DNA from: Ensifer canadensis | GTDB taxonomy: Bacteria > Pseudomonadota > Alphaproteobacteria > Rhizobiales > Rhizobiaceae | Direction: 5' to 3' | NCBI RefSeq assembly: GCF_017488845.2 | Contig: NZ_CP083371.1 | Span: 744,001 to 808,000 of the forward strand | DNA length: 64,000 bases | In this document: piece after piece, positions 44,697 through 54,834 of the stretch | Numbering within the stretch: position 1 is the first letter of the stretch | Layout of the letters: every line of letters starts with the position of its first letter | Position numbers and translations under genes: made by a program | Notes under the pieces: model-generated | Database searches by the model: none | What the model was told of the DNA's origin: nothing | Seen by the model: the letters and a program-made list of their open reading frames with translations, nothing else

Positions 44697-46835
44697 TCAA
44701 ATGTTTCGCCGCTTGCCTTCGATCAGGTCGAGCACCGCGCGGGCGGCATCAAGGACGTTCGTGCCGGGGCCGAAGACGGCGGACACGCCGTTATCCATCA
44801 GATACTCGTAATCCTGCCGCGGGATGACGCCGCCGCAGATGACGATGATATCCTCGCCGCCGCGCTTTTTCAGCGCATCGGCAAGCTGTGGCATCAGGGT
44901 CTTGTGGCCGGCGGCAAGCGATGACACACCGATGACGTTGACCTTGCTGGCAAGCGCCATGTCGGCCGCCTCTTCGGGGGTCTGGAACAGCGGGCCTGCC
45001 AGAACGTCAAAGCCGATATCGCCAAAGGCCGAGGCGATCACCTTGGCGCCGCGGTCGTGGCCATCCTGGCCGAGCTTTGCCACCATGATCTTCGGCTTGC
45101 GGCCAAGCTTGTCCGAGACCTCGCCCAGCCGTTCGGTAAGCACCGCCAGTTCGGGCTCACCCTCATAGGCCTTGCCATAGATCTTGCTGACCACCTTGGG
45201 CGTTGCTGCATGGTCGCCGAAGGCCGCGCGCATCGCGTCGGAGATCTCGCCGACCGTTGCCCGGGCACGGGCAGCCTCGACCGCGGCGGCCAACAGATTG
45301 CCGTCGCCGGTGCGAGCGAATTCGGTAATAGTGGCCAGTGCATTTGCGACATCCTGCGAATTGCGCCGACGCTTGGTTTCCTCGATCCGGCGGATCTGGG
45401 CGGCACGCACGGCGGTATTGTCGATCTCCAGGATGTCGATCGGCTCTTCGTTGTCGAGACGGTATTTGTTGACGCCGACGATCACTTCTTCGCCCTTGTC
45501 GACCGCCGCCTGCCGGCGGGTGGCCGCCTCTTCAATCAGCCGTTTCGGCAGTCCGGCATTGACCGCCTCGGTCATGCCGCCCATCGCCTCGATTTCTTCG
45601 ATCAGCGCCCAGGCTTTTTCCGCCAGCTCGTTGGTGAGGCTCTCGACATAGTAAGAGCCCGCCAGCGGATCGACGACCTTGGTGACGCCCGTCTCATGTT
45701 GCAGGATCAGCTGGGTATTGCGGGCGATGCGCGCCGAAAACTCGGTCGGCAGCGCAATCGCCTCGTCGAACGAGTTGGTGTGCAGCGACTGGGTGCCGCC
45801 AAGGGCTGCCGACATCGCCTCGAAGGCGGTGCGGATGATGTTGTTGTACGGATCCTGCTCCTGCAGCGAGACGCCCGATGTCTGGCAATGGGTGCGCAGC
45901 ATCAGTGAAGACGGCTTCTTCGGCTCGAACTCCGTCATGATCCGCGTCCACAGCAGCCGTGCTGCGCGAAGCTTGGCGGCCTCCATGAAGAAGTTCATGC
46001 CGATGGCGAAGAAGAAGGAGAGGCGACCGGCGAACTCGTCGACGTTCAGGCCCTTGGCAAGGGCGGCGCGCACGTATTCGCGGCCATCGGCGAGCGTGAA
46101 GGCGAGCTCCTGCACCAGCGTCGCGCCCGCCTCCTGCATGTGATAGCCCGAGATCGAGATCGAGTTGAACTTCGGCATCTCCTTTGCCGTATACTCGATG
46201 ATATCGGCAACGATGCGCATCGAGGGTTCCGGAGGGTAGATATAGGTGTTGCGGACCATGAACTCCTTGAGGATGTCGTTCTGGATGGTCCCCGACAGCT
46301 TGTCGCGTGAAACGCCCTGTTCCTCGCCGGCGACGATGAAGGAGGCGAGGATCGGGATCACAGCACCGTTCATGGTCATCGACACCGACATTTCCTCCAG
46401 CGGAATGCCATCGAACAGGATCTTCATGTCCTCGACGCTGTCGATCGCCACGCCGGCCTTGCCGACATCGCCCTCGACGCGCGGATGATCGCTGTCGTAA
46501 CCGCGGTGGGTGGCAAGGTCGAAGGCAACCGAAAGGCCCTTCTGACCGGCAGCGAGGTTCTTGCGGTAAAAGGCGTTCGAGGCTTCTGCCGTCGAGAATC
46601 CCGCATATTGCCGGATCGTCCACGGCCGACCGGCATACATCGTCGCGCGCGGGCCGCGCAGGAAAGGCGCGAAGCCCGGCAGGGAACCAAGGTGGCCGAT
46701 GCCGTCGAGATCGTCAGCCGTGTAGAGCGGCTTGACGGCGATGCCTTCCGGCGTCTGCCAGGTAAGATTTTCCGGCGCCGTCTTGAGTTCGCGCTCGGCG
46801 AGGTTTTCCCAATCTTTCACGGTCTTATCGCTCAT
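44697..46835 (-). CDS. mutB: Methylmalonyl-CoA mutase
   Basis: A 712-residue adenosylcobalamin enzyme converting methylmalonyl-CoA to succinyl-CoA. The N-terminal TIM barrel has [39 protein letters not shown] and [20 protein letters not shown]; the C-terminal B12 domain has the base-off motif [30 protein letters not shown] and [14 protein letters not shown]. One chain contains both halves of the catalytic alpha-type subunit. It completes the propionyl-CoA route with the pccA and pccB genes that precede it on the same strand. Confidence 0.95.
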   Translation of the reverse strand: MSDKTVKDWENLAERELKTAPENLTWQTPEGIAVKPLYTADDLDGIGHLGSLPGFAPFLRGPRATMYAGRPWTIRQYAGFSTAEASNAFYRKNLAAGQKGLSVAFDLATHRGYDSDHPRVEGDVGKAGVAIDSVEDMKILFDGIPLEEMSVSMTMNGAVIPILASFIVAGEEQGVSRDKLSGTIQNDILKEFMVRNTYIYPPEPSMRIVADIIEYTAKEMPKFNSISISGYHMQEAGATLVQELAFTLADGREYVRAALAKGLNVDEFAGRLSFFFAIGMNFFMEAAKLRAARLLWTRIMTEFEPKKPSSLMLRTHCQTSGVSLQEQDPYNNIIRTAFEAMSAALGGTQSLHTNSFDEAIALPTEFSARIARNTQLILQHETGVTKVVDPLAGSYYVESLTNELAEKAWALIEEIEAMGGMTEAVNAGLPKRLIEEAATRRQAAVDKGEEVIVGVNKYRLDNEEPIDILEIDNTAVRAAQIRRIEETKRRRNSQDVANALATITEFARTGDGNLLAAAVEAARARATVGEISDAMRAAFGDHAATPKVVSKIYGKAYEGEPELAVLTERLGEVSDKLGRKPKIMVAKLGQDGHDRGAKVIASAFGDIGFDVLAGPLFQTPEEAADMALASKVNVIGVSSLAAGHKTLMPQLADALKKRGGEDIIVICGGVIPRQDYEYLMDNGVSAVFGPGTNVLDAARAVLDLIEGKRRNI

Positions 46836-46869
46836 CGGTAACTCCTTGGCCCAAAGGGCACCTTTCGGA

Positions 46870-46987
46870 CCTCATCCCTGTTCCTGTCGCAGGGATCCAG
46901 TCACGCGATGTCTCTCGCGTGAAGAAATGATCTCGTGCACCGCGCACGCGGCGCTGCTGGATTCCTGCGACAAGCACAGGAATGAGG
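46870..46987. repeat. RIME-like rhizobial intergenic palindromic element
   Basis: Imperfect 31-bp outer arms (46870-46900, beginning CCTCATCCCTGTTCCTGTCG, and 46957-46987 on the other strand, ending CAAGCACAGGAATGAGG) agree at all but about four places. Inside is a second palindrome, TCACGCGA-TGTC-TCTCGCGTGA (46901-46922). The size (118 bp) and phrases match my memory of the Rhizobium-specific intergenic mosaic element family. It occupies the gap between mutB and pccA. Confidence 0.7.
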
Positions 46988-47007
46988 GCTTGATTGCTTG
47001 GCGCTCA

Positions 47008-49011
47008 TCATTCGAATTCCATGATCAATTCGTCGACCGCGAGGCTTGCGCCGGCGATAACGGCCACGCGCTTGACGGTGGCGCGCTTCTCGGCGCGCAG
47101 GATGTTCTCCATCTTCATCGCCTCGACAATTGCCAGCGACTGGCCCGCTTCCACGGTATCGCCGGCCTTGACCGAGACCGAGGTGATGACGCCGGGCATC
47201 GGGCAGAGCAGCATCCTGGAGGTGTCCGGCGGCAGCTTCTTCGGCATGAGTTTGGCAAGCTCGGCGACGCGCGGGCTCCTGACCCGGGCAATCACGTCGA
47301 TGCCGCGCCAGCGCAGCCTGATCGCCGTGCCCGTCAGTTCCACCTTTACGCTCATCGGCTGATTGTCGATGTTGAAGGTGGCGAGCGTGCGGCCCGGCGT
47401 CCAGTCGCCGGCGATCGAGGCGGACGTGCCGTCTTCGAAGCGGACATAGGCGCCATCGGCCGAAGCGCCTGAAGTCAACGCAAAGTCCATGTCGGCAAGA
47501 TTGACCACCCAATCGTAGCCTACGATGCGACGATGATTGCCGATGGTGCCGGAAATCTGGCTGGCACGTTCCTGCAGGACCTGGTTGATCGAGACGGCGA
47601 TCGCCGCCAGCTTGCGCGCCGACGCTTCATCCGGCGTCACGCCATGGAAACCGTCGGCGAACTCCTCGGCGATATAGGCGGTCGTCAGGCGGCCGTCGCG
47701 AAAGCGCTGTTGCTGCATCACGGCGGAGAGGAACGGCAGGTTGTGACCGATGCCTTCGACCTCGAACTGGTCGAGCGCCTCCGCCATGGCCTCGACAGCC
47801 GTCAGGCGGTCCGGTCCCCAGGTGCAGAGCTTGGCGATCATCGGGTCATAATACATCGAGATCTCGCCGCCCTCGAAGACGCCGGTGTCGTTGCGGATCA
47901 CTGTGCCGTCGTCGTTTGCACCTTCCACAGGCGGGCGATAGCGCGTCAGCCGGCCGATCGAAGGCAGGAAATTGCGGTAGGGGTCTTCGGCATAGAGCCG
48001 ACTCTCAACCGCCCAACCGTTGAGCCTCACGTCCGCCTGACCGAAGGCAAGCTTTTCGCCGGCCGCAACGCGGATCATCTGCTCGACAAGATCAAGGCCG
48101 GTCACGAGTTCGGTGACTGGGTGTTCCACCTGCAGGCGGGTGTTCATCTCGAGGAAATAGAAGTTGCGATTGGCATCGACGATGAACTCGACCGTGCCGG
48201 CCGAATGATAGCCGACGGCCTTTGACAGTGCCACGGCCTGTTCACCCATGGCCTTGCGGGTGGCGGCATCCAGGAACGGCGAGGGGGCTTCCTCGATGAC
48301 CTTCTGGTTGCGGCGCTGGATCGAGCATTCGCGCTCGCCGAGATAGAGCGTGTTGCCGTGCTTGTCGCCGAGCACCTGGATTTCGATATGGCGCGGTTCG
48401 GTGACGAATTTTTCGATGAAGATCCGGTCGTCGCCGAACGAGTTCTTCGCCTCGTTCTTGGAGGACTGGAAGCCTTCGCGCGCTTCCTGGTCGTTCCAGG
48501 CGATGCGCATGCCCTTGCCACCGCCGCCGGCCGACGCCTTGATCATCACGGGATAGCCGATCGATCCGGAGATTTTTACCGCCTCGTCGGCATCCGCAAT
48601 CAGGCCCATGTGGCCGGGCACGGTGGAGACGCCCGCTTCGGCCGCAAGCTTCTTCGAGGTGATCTTGTCACCCATCGCCTGGATTGCGCCAACCGGCGGA
48701 CCGATGAAGGCAACGCCTTCCGTTTCGAGCGCTTCGGCGAAGGCGGCATTTTCCGACAGGAAGCCGTAGCCGGGATGAACCGCATCGGCGCCGGTCTTGC
48801 GGATCGCCTCGATGATCTTGTCGATGACGATATAGGACTGCGCCGAAGGCGAGGGGCCGATATGAACGGCCTCATCCGCCATGCGCACGTGCATGGCATC
48901 GCGGTCGGCGTCGGAATAGACGGCGACGGTGGCGATGCCGAGTTTCTTCGCGGTTCTGATGACGCGGCAGGCGATTTCGCCACGGTTGGCGATGAGGATC
49001 TTCTTGAACAT
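47008..49011 (-). CDS. pccA: Propionyl-CoA carboxylase alpha subunit (biotin carboxylase and carrier)
   Basis: A 667-residue biotin enzyme. The ATP-grasp biotin carboxylase domain starts MFKKILIANRGEIACRVIRT, includes GYGFLSENAAFAEAL, SAGGGGKGMR, GERECSIQRRNQKVIEEAPSP and FLEMNTRLQVEHPVTE. The C-terminal biotin carrier carries the lysine in EAMKMEN, near residue 633. An unusually placed BT-type linker before it suits PccA rather than AccC. Start is set at 49011; a longer frame from 49026 lacks support. It cooperates with PccB, whose gene is upstream. Confidence 0.95.
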   Translation of the reverse strand: MFKKILIANRGEIACRVIRTAKKLGIATVAVYSDADRDAMHVRMADEAVHIGPSPSAQSYIVIDKIIEAIRKTGADAVHPGYGFLSENAAFAEALETEGVAFIGPPVGAIQAMGDKITSKKLAAEAGVSTVPGHMGLIADADEAVKISGSIGYPVMIKASAGGGGKGMRIAWNDQEAREGFQSSKNEAKNSFGDDRIFIEKFVTEPRHIEIQVLGDKHGNTLYLGERECSIQRRNQKVIEEAPSPFLDAATRKAMGEQAVALSKAVGYHSAGTVEFIVDANRNFYFLEMNTRLQVEHPVTELVTGLDLVEQMIRVAAGEKLAFGQADVRLNGWAVESRLYAEDPYRNFLPSIGRLTRYRPPVEGANDDGTVIRNDTGVFEGGEISMYYDPMIAKLCTWGPDRLTAVEAMAEALDQFEVEGIGHNLPFLSAVMQQQRFRDGRLTTAYIAEEFADGFHGVTPDEASARKLAAIAVSINQVLQERASQISGTIGNHRRIVGYDWVVNLADMDFALTSGASADGAYVRFEDGTSASIAGDWTPGRTLATFNIDNQPMSVKVELTGTAIRLRWRGIDVIARVRSPRVAELAKLMPKKLPPDTSRMLLCPMPGVITSVSVKAGDTVEAGQSLAIVEAMKMENILRAEKRATVKRVAVIAGASLAVDELIMEFE

Positions 49012-49041
49012 GCGTTTCTCTTTCAAATCCTTGGTGTCGCG

Positions 49042-49332
49042 TCAGCGTTTGAATTTGCGCCGATAGGGCAGGAGCGCGATCGACGATGCCGCAACGGCGC
49101 CGCCAAAGAGCAGCGCAAACGGCACGACAACCATGGCCGTGGCGAGGATGGGGCTGGTGGAGCGGGCGATATGGGTGCCGACCGCGCCGATGTTGAGCCA
49201 GATCAGCACGCCAGCGACTGTTGCCCCGGTCGCAAGGCCATAGAGCGCATTGACCGCCAGATAGCGCAGCATCTCGCGATGGTCGCGGCGGGCCTCTTCC
49301 GGTGTCATGATGCGTTCGCGTTCCGGCTCCAT
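49042..49332 (-). CDS. Small membrane protein between pccB and pccA
   Basis: A 96-residue protein beginning MEPERERIMTPEEARRDHREMLRYLAVNALYG, with two membrane segments (NALYGLATGATVAGVLIWLNIG and ILATAMVVVPFALLFGGAVAAS) and a basic tail. It starts immediately after pccB; the first ATG at 49344 overlaps the pccB stop, but GGAGG at 49337-49341 is placed for the ATG at 49332. The function is unknown; its fixed place in the operon suggests a link to the carboxylase. Confidence 0.75.
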   Translation of the reverse strand: MEPERERIMTPEEARRDHREMLRYLAVNALYGLATGATVAGVLIWLNIGAVGTHIARSTSPILATAMVVVPFALLFGGAVAASSIALLPYRRKFKR

Positions 49333-49343
49333 GATTGCCTCCA

Positions 49344-50876
49344 TCACAACGGGATCGTGTCGTGCTTGCGCCAGCGGACATCGACCTGCTTGTTGCGAAG
49401 CGAGGCAAAGGCGCGGGCGATGCGGCGGCGCGAAGAGTGCGGCATGATGACTTCATCGATGAAACCACGTTCTGCGGCGACAAACGGATTGGCGAAGCGC
49501 TCTTCGTATTCCTTCGTACGCGCCGCGATCTTCTCGGCGTCGCCGAGTTCGGAGCGGTAGAGGATTTCGGTCGCGCCCTTGGCGCCCATCACCGCGATTT
49601 CGGCGGTCGGCCAGGCATAGTTGACGTCGGCGCCGATATGCTTGGAGGCCATGACGTCATAGGCGCCGCCATAGGCCTTGCGCGTGATCAGTGTCACCAT
49701 CGGTACGGTTGCCTGACTGTAGGCGAAAAGCAGCTTGGCACCATGTTTGATGACGCCGCCATATTCCTGGGCGGTGCCCGGCAGAAAGCCCGGCACGTCG
49801 ACGAGGGTCAGGATCGGGATCGAGAAGGCGTCGCAGAAACGGACGAACCGGGCCGCCTTGCGCGAACTATCGATATCGAGGCAGCCGGCAAGGACCATCG
49901 GCTGGTTTGCGACGACGCCGACGGACTGGCCTTCCATGCGGATGAAGCCAGTAATGATGTTGCGGGCGAAACTCTGCTGCAACTCGAAGAAATCACCCTC
50001 GTCGGCAAGCGCGAGGATGAGTTCCTTCATATCGTAGGGCTTGGCAGCGCTATCGGGGATGAGGCTGTCGAGCCTGCGTTCCAGCCGCGACGGATCATCG
50101 TGGAATGGCCGGACCGGTGGCTTCTCGCGATTGTTGAGCGGCAGGAAATCGAACAGCAGGCGCACATGCTCAAGCGTCTCGATGTCGTTTTCGTAGGCCG
50201 CGTCGGCGACGGAGGATTTTTTCGTGTGCGTGCCGGCGCCGCCAAGCTCTTCGGCGGTGACGATTTCGTTGGTGACGGTCTTCACCACGTCGGGGCCGGT
50301 GACGAACATGTAGGATGAGTCACGCACCATGAAGATGAAGTCGGTCATTGCCGGCGAATAGACGGCGCCGCCGGCGCACGGGCCCATGATCACCGAGATC
50401 TGCGGGATAACGCCCGATGCCTCGGCATTGCGGCGAAAGACCTCGGCATAACCTGCAAGTGAGGCGACGCCTTCCTGGATGCGCGCACCGCCTGAATCGT
50501 TGAGGCCGATGACCGGCGCGCCGTTCCTGACTGCCATATCCATGATCTTGCAGATCTTCTGCGCGTGAGTTTCCGACAGCGAGCCGCCGAGCACCGTGAA
50601 GTCCTGGGAGAACACATAGACCTGCCGGCCATTGATCGTTCCCCAGCCGGTGACGACACCGTCGCCGGCCACCTTCTGGCTGTCCATGCCGAAGTCGACG
50701 CAGCGATGCGTGACGTACATGTCGTACTCTTCGAAGGAATCTTCATCGAGCAGAACCTCGATGCGCTCGCGTGCCGTCAGCTTGCCTTTGCCGTGCTGGG
50801 CGTCGATGCGCCGCTGGCCGCCGCCGGCTCTTGCCTCCGCCCGGCGAGCTTCGACCTGTTCGAGTATGGCGCGCAT
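49344..50876 (-). CDS. pccB: Propionyl-CoA carboxylase beta subunit (carboxyltransferase)
   Basis: A 510-residue carboxyltransferase. The CoA- and biotin-binding crotonase-like halves show [61 protein letters not shown] and [21 protein letters not shown] in the first half, and [58 protein letters not shown] in the second. It adds carboxyl from biotin of PccA to propionyl-CoA. The promoter region towards pccR holds several PccR-like half-sites. Confidence 0.95.
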   Translation of the reverse strand: MRAILEQVEARRAEARAGGGQRRIDAQHGKGKLTARERIEVLLDEDSFEEYDMYVTHRCVDFGMDSQKVAGDGVVTGWGTINGRQVYVFSQDFTVLGGSLSETHAQKICKIMDMAVRNGAPVIGLNDSGGARIQEGVASLAGYAEVFRRNAEASGVIPQISVIMGPCAGGAVYSPAMTDFIFMVRDSSYMFVTGPDVVKTVTNEIVTAEELGGAGTHTKKSSVADAAYENDIETLEHVRLLFDFLPLNNREKPPVRPFHDDPSRLERRLDSLIPDSAAKPYDMKELILALADEGDFFELQQSFARNIITGFIRMEGQSVGVVANQPMVLAGCLDIDSSRKAARFVRFCDAFSIPILTLVDVPGFLPGTAQEYGGVIKHGAKLLFAYSQATVPMVTLITRKAYGGAYDVMASKHIGADVNYAWPTAEIAVMGAKGATEILYRSELGDAEKIAARTKEYEERFANPFVAAERGFIDEVIMPHSSRRRIARAFASLRNKQVDVRWRKHDTIPL

Positions 50877-50921
50877 AATTCCCTCCCGGTTTTTCCGTGA
50901 TTGTGCAGAGGCGTTTGTCGC

Positions 50922-51016
50922 TTCGCAATAGCCTCGAAGGACGGATGGTAAAACGCCCGTTCATGTGCAAATGTGAAATAGAGAATATTGCGAAATGTAA
51001 ATTGCAAAGTTGCGAA
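50922..51016. promoter_or_regulatory. Candidate PccR operator half-sites in the pccB-pccR promoter region
   Basis: Copies of TTGCGAA or TTGCAAA occur at 50988-50994, 51002-51008 and 51010-51016, and the reverse form TTCGCAA at 50922-50928; GTGCAAATG lies at 50965-50973. The regulator PccR of Rhodobacter is known to bind paired TTTGCAAA motifs, so the cluster right before this pccR homologue and between the divergent genes is persuasive. The last copies would overlap the pccR leader, implying autoregulation. Confidence 0.6.
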
Positions 51017-51017
51017 C

Positions 51018-52436
51018 ATGGCGATCGGCAAACTCTATATCGGCCGCAAGGTCAGGGAACTTCGGGATGCAAACCGGGCGACGCAGGGACAGTTTGCCGA
51101 GCGCATCGGCATCTCTACCAGTTATCTCAATCAGATCGAGAACAACCAGCGGCCCGTATCGGCTTCGGTTCTTCTGGCCCTTGCCGAAAAGTTTCAGATC
51201 GATATCGCCGAACTTTCGACCGGGGAGGGCGACAGGTTGCTTTCGGCGCTGTCGGAAGCCTTGAGTGATCCGCTATTCGAGACCTATTCGCCGAGCCTGC
51301 AGGAATTGAAGCTGATCACCCAGAATGCGCCGGGGCTAGCGCATGCGCTGATCAGTTGTCACCAGGCCTATCGCCGCAACAGCGAGCAACTGGCCAGCAT
51401 CGACGATACCATCGGCCGCGGCGGGTCTTCGGTGGAGACGACGCCCTATGAGGAAGTTCGCGACTTCTTCCACTTCGTCGACAACTATATCCACGACATC
51501 GACGTTCTCGCCGAGCGACTCGCAGGCGAACTCGGGCTCGGTGAGGGCGACAACCATGCAGCATTGGCCGCCTATCTCGAGCAGCGCCACGGCGTGCGTG
51601 TCTTGCGGGGTGCGGCCGGCGACGAGGCGATCCGGCGCTACGATCCGCGTGCCCGTCTGTTGACGCTGAACCCCTATGCCCCGGCCGCGACACGCGATTT
51701 CCAGATTGCACTGCAGATCGCTCAGTTGCACGCCCGAGAAGAGATCGACCGGGTGGCCGGCGGCGCCGGTTTCCGCACGGAGGAAGCCTACGAGATCTGT
51801 CGCATTGGGCTGCAAAACTATTTCGCCGGTGCGCTGATCCTGCCTTACCAGGCCTTTCACAAGGCGGCGCGCGAACTCCGGCACGACGTCGAGTTGCTGG
51901 CGGCGCGTTTCGGTGCGTCGCTCGAGCAGGTCTGTCATCGGCTGTCGACGCTGCAGCGCCCGGGCCAGAAGGGCGTGCCCATCTTCTTTGCCCGTATCGA
52001 TCGGGCCGGCAACATCACCAAGCGCCATAGTGCGGCCAAGCTGCAGTTTGCCCGTTTCGGTGCGGCATGTCCGCTCTGGAACGTGCATCAGGCGTTCGAA
52101 ACGCCCGGCCGCATCATTCGTCAGCTCGCTGAGACGCCTGATGGTGTGCGCTATCTTTGCCTTGCAACGCAGATCACCAAGGGTGGTGGCGGCTTCCGCG
52201 CCGCACAGCCGCGTTACGCCTTGGCGCTCGGTTGCGAGATCTCCTACGCCGACGCCTTCGTCTACGCCGACGACCTCGATCTCGGCAACCGCGCGGCGTT
52301 CGATCCTATTGGCATATCCTGCCGCATCTGCGAGCGCACGAAATGCGCCAGCCGCGCCGTACCACCATTGAAGCGAAGACTGATCGTCGACCATGACTTG
52401 CGCGGCGCTCTGCCGTATCGTCTGAGTGAAAGCTAA
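51018..52436 (+). CDS. pccR: Short-chain acyl-CoA-responsive regulator PccR/ScfR
   Basis: A 472-residue regulator. Residues about 6-65 are an XRE-type helix-turn-helix (IGRKVRELRDANRATQGQFAERIGISTSYLNQIE). The centre is an IrrE/ImmA-like domain (about 160-270; RLLTLNPYAPAATRDFQIALQIAQLHA), here without an obvious HExxH zinc motif. The C-terminus is the short-chain fatty acyl domain with FGAACPLWNVHQAF, LALGCEISYADAFVYADDL and DPIGISCRICERTKCASRAVPP. Such proteins activate propionyl-CoA carboxylase genes, here divergent from it. The ATG at 51018 follows the third operator half-site by one base. Confidence 0.9.
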   Translation: MAIGKLYIGRKVRELRDANRATQGQFAERIGISTSYLNQIENNQRPVSASVLLALAEKFQIDIAELSTGEGDRLLSALSEALSDPLFETYSPSLQELKLITQNAPGLAHALISCHQAYRRNSEQLASIDDTIGRGGSSVETTPYEEVRDFFHFVDNYIHDIDVLAERLAGELGLGEGDNHAALAAYLEQRHGVRVLRGAAGDEAIRRYDPRARLLTLNPYAPAATRDFQIALQIAQLHAREEIDRVAGGAGFRTEEAYEICRIGLQNYFAGALILPYQAFHKAARELRHDVELLAARFGASLEQVCHRLSTLQRPGQKGVPIFFARIDRAGNITKRHSAAKLQFARFGAACPLWNVHQAFETPGRIIRQLAETPDGVRYLCLATQITKGGGGFRAAQPRYALALGCEISYADAFVYADDLDLGNRAAFDPIGISCRICERTKCASRAVPPLKRRLIVDHDLRGALPYRLSES

Positions 52437-52559
52437 TGGACTTTTGCAGGGATCTGTTCGTTTTTGAACAGAACCTGTGAGAAGTTGCACCTGTGCCTGT
52501 ACGGAATTTGGTGTAACTAGCCCCAATCGTTCAGTATGCGGTCAGGGAGGAACATGCAT

Positions 52560-53702
52560 ATGGATTTTCACCTGTCAGAGGAACAGGAAGCCATCCGCCG
52601 GATGGCACTCGACTTCGCTCGCGACGAATTGGCGCCTCACGCCATTGAGTGGGATCAGGAAAAGCATTTCCCGGTCGATAAGCTGCAGGCCGCAGCCGCC
52701 CTCGGCATGGCGGGCATCTATATCAGCGACGATGTCGGCGGCACCGGCCTGACGCGGCTCGATGCTGCAATCATCATCGAAGCTCTGGCAACCGGCTGCC
52801 CGGCGGTTGCCTCCTTCGTTTCCATTCACAACATGTGCGCCGGCATGATCGACCGCTATGGCACCGACGAGCAGCGCCATCGGCTGCTGCCGAAGCTGCT
52901 GACCATGGAGACGCTGGCGAGCTACTGCCTGACCGAGCCGGGATCCGGTTCGGATGCGGCAGCACTCAAGACCAAGGCTGTCAAGGACGGTGACAGCTAC
53001 GTGCTGACCGGCCAGAAGCAGTTCATCTCCGGTGCCGGTGTGTCCGGCCTCTATGTGATCATGGCGAGAACCGGCGAGGACGGGCCGAAGGGCATCTCCA
53101 CCTTCGTGGTGGAAAAGGATGCGGCCGGCCTCACCTTCGGCGCGAACGAGAAGAAGATGGGTTGGCATGTGCAGCCCACCCGCGCCGTGATGCTCGACGG
53201 CGTGCGGATCCCCGTTGAAAACCGCCTCGGTGCCGAGGGTGACGGCTTCAAGATTGCCATGGGCGGGCTCGACGGCGGCCGGCTGAACATTGCCGCAGCC
53301 TCGCTCGGCGGTGCGCAGGCCGCCTTCGACCGGGCACTGGCCTATGTCCAGGAACGTCGCGCCTTCGGCAAGGCGATCGGCGAGTTCCAGGCACTGCAGT
53401 TTCGCCTCGCCGATATGGCAACCGATCTCGAAATCGCCCGTACCTTCCTCTGGCGCGCGGCCTCGGCGCTCGACGCCGGTGACCCCGAGGCGACGAAACT
53501 TTGCGCCATGGCCAAACGCTTCGTCACCGATCGCTGCTTTGCCGTCGCCAACGACGCGCTGCAGCTCCACGGCGGCTATGGTTATCTCGCCGACTACGGC
53601 GTCGAGAAGATTGTCAGGGACCTGAGAGTGCACCAGATACTCGAGGGTACCAACGAGATCATGCGGCTTATCGTGGCGCGCTCGATCTTCGGCCGGAAAT
53701 AG
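52560..53702 (+). CDS. Acyl-CoA dehydrogenase, isobutyryl-CoA type
   Basis: A 380-residue flavoenzyme. FHLSEEQEAIRRMALDFARDELAPHA opens the family; SYCLTEPGSGSDAAALKTKA, GQKQFISGAGVSGLYVIMARTG and KKMGWHVQPTRAVMLDGVRIP form the flavin pocket; the catalytic glutamate is in HQILEGTNEIMRLIV. Context with hydroxyisobutyrate genes makes isobutyryl-CoA to methacrylyl-CoA the likely reaction in valine breakdown. AGGGAGG at 52544-52550 favours the ATG at 52560. A dyad CTGTTC-gttttt-GAACAG lies upstream at 52454-52471. Confidence 0.9.
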   Translation: MDFHLSEEQEAIRRMALDFARDELAPHAIEWDQEKHFPVDKLQAAAALGMAGIYISDDVGGTGLTRLDAAIIIEALATGCPAVASFVSIHNMCAGMIDRYGTDEQRHRLLPKLLTMETLASYCLTEPGSGSDAAALKTKAVKDGDSYVLTGQKQFISGAGVSGLYVIMARTGEDGPKGISTFVVEKDAAGLTFGANEKKMGWHVQPTRAVMLDGVRIPVENRLGAEGDGFKIAMGGLDGGRLNIAAASLGGAQAAFDRALAYVQERRAFGKAIGEFQALQFRLADMATDLEIARTFLWRAASALDAGDPEATKLCAMAKRFVTDRCFAVANDALQLHGGYGYLADYGVEKIVRDLRVHQILEGTNEIMRLIVARSIFGRK

Positions 53703-53714
53703 GAAGGGCTTTTC

Positions 53715-54779
53715 ATGGAAATGCAGGCGGTAGCACCGGAAGTCATCGTCGAACGCCAGGGCGCAATCGGCCGCATCCGGCTCAATCGCATGAAGGCGTT
53801 GAACAGCCTCAACGTTCCGATGATCCGGTTGATCGCCGAAGCGCTGACCGAGTTCGAGAGCGATCCTTCTGTCGCGGCCGTGATGGTGACCGGCGAAGGC
53901 GAGCGCGGACTTTGCGCCGGCGGCGACATCCGTATGATCTATGAGAGCGGGCGCGAGCGGCCGGCCGAAGGCGCACAGTTCTGGCGCGAGGAGTTCATCG
54001 TCAACAGCCGGATTTCCGCTTACCCGAAACCCTACGTCGCCATCATGGACGGCATCGTCATGGGCGGCGGTGTCGGCATCTCGGCACATGGCAGCCACCG
54101 TGTCGTCACCGAGCGCACCCGGCTTGCCATGCCGGAAACTGGCATCGGCTATTTCCCGGATGTCGGCGCCACCTGGCTGCTGCCGCACGCGCCCGGCGAA
54201 TTCGGCACCTATCTCGGGCTTACCGGCCGCGACATCGGCGCCACTGATGCAATCCATGCGCGCCTTGCCGACCATTATGTGCCGACCGCCAAGCTCGACG
54301 AGCTATTCTCGACCCTTGCCGCGCTGCCGCCTTCAGCCAAGGCCGCGGATGTCGATGCCGCAATTAGAGGGGTGGCCGATGAGGTTCCGCCGTCGCCGCT
54401 CGCGGCGCATCTCAAGGCAATCGACCGGTGTTTCGCCTTCGATACGGTCGAGGAGATCCTTGCCGCGCTCGAGGCGGAAAACAGTGACTTCGGCAGGGAA
54501 ACGCTGGCGCTGCTTCGATCGCGTTCGGCGCTGAGCATGGCACTATCGCTCGATCTCCTGCGTGCCGGACGCAAGAGCGCCTCGCTCAATGAATGCCTCG
54601 AGCGGGAATACTCGGCCACGCTCGGCATGCTCTCCAATCCCGATTTCTATGAGGGCGTACGTGCCGCCGTCATCGACAAGGACCGCAACCCGAGATGGTC
54701 GGTGGGCCTTTCCAATGTGACGGAAGAGAAGCGCGCGCAATTTACGAACCGAGATCACCTGCCATTGTTTGTCGCCTGA
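53715..54779 (+). CDS. 3-hydroxyisobutyryl-CoA hydrolase (enoyl-CoA hydratase fold)
   Basis: A 354-residue crotonase-fold hydrolase. GRIRLNRMKALNSLNVPMIRLI, GLCAGGDIRMIYE, GIVMGGGVGISAHGSHRVVTERTRLAMPE and GIGYFPDVGATWLLPHAPGE are characteristic of HIBCH rather than of hydratases, as are the length and the SALSMALSLDLLRAGRK region near the C-terminus. The CoA ester of 3-hydroxyisobutyrate is split before the dehydrogenase encoded next. It lies 12 bp after the acyl-CoA dehydrogenase gene. The ATG two codons later (53721) is also possible. Confidence 0.9.
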   Translation: MEMQAVAPEVIVERQGAIGRIRLNRMKALNSLNVPMIRLIAEALTEFESDPSVAAVMVTGEGERGLCAGGDIRMIYESGRERPAEGAQFWREEFIVNSRISAYPKPYVAIMDGIVMGGGVGISAHGSHRVVTERTRLAMPETGIGYFPDVGATWLLPHAPGEFGTYLGLTGRDIGATDAIHARLADHYVPTAKLDELFSTLAALPPSAKAADVDAAIRGVADEVPPSPLAAHLKAIDRCFAFDTVEEILAALEAENSDFGRETLALLRSRSALSMALSLDLLRAGRKSASLNECLEREYSATLGMLSNPDFYEGVRAAVIDKDRNPRWSVGLSNVTEEKRAQFTNRDHLPLFVA

Positions 54780-54834
54780 GGGAGCCAGTCGCTCCGGTTG
54801 GCGTCGGTCGAATTGCAATTCAGGAGGAGTGAAG

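Noticed and set aside
48358..50318. Plus-strand frames of 400 and 327 codons
   Set aside because: Antisense to pccA and pccB; no motifs or ribosome sites.
52575..54275. 566-codon minus-strand frame
   Set aside because: Antisense to the acyl-CoA dehydrogenase and hydrolase genes; long only because of GC-rich codon structure.
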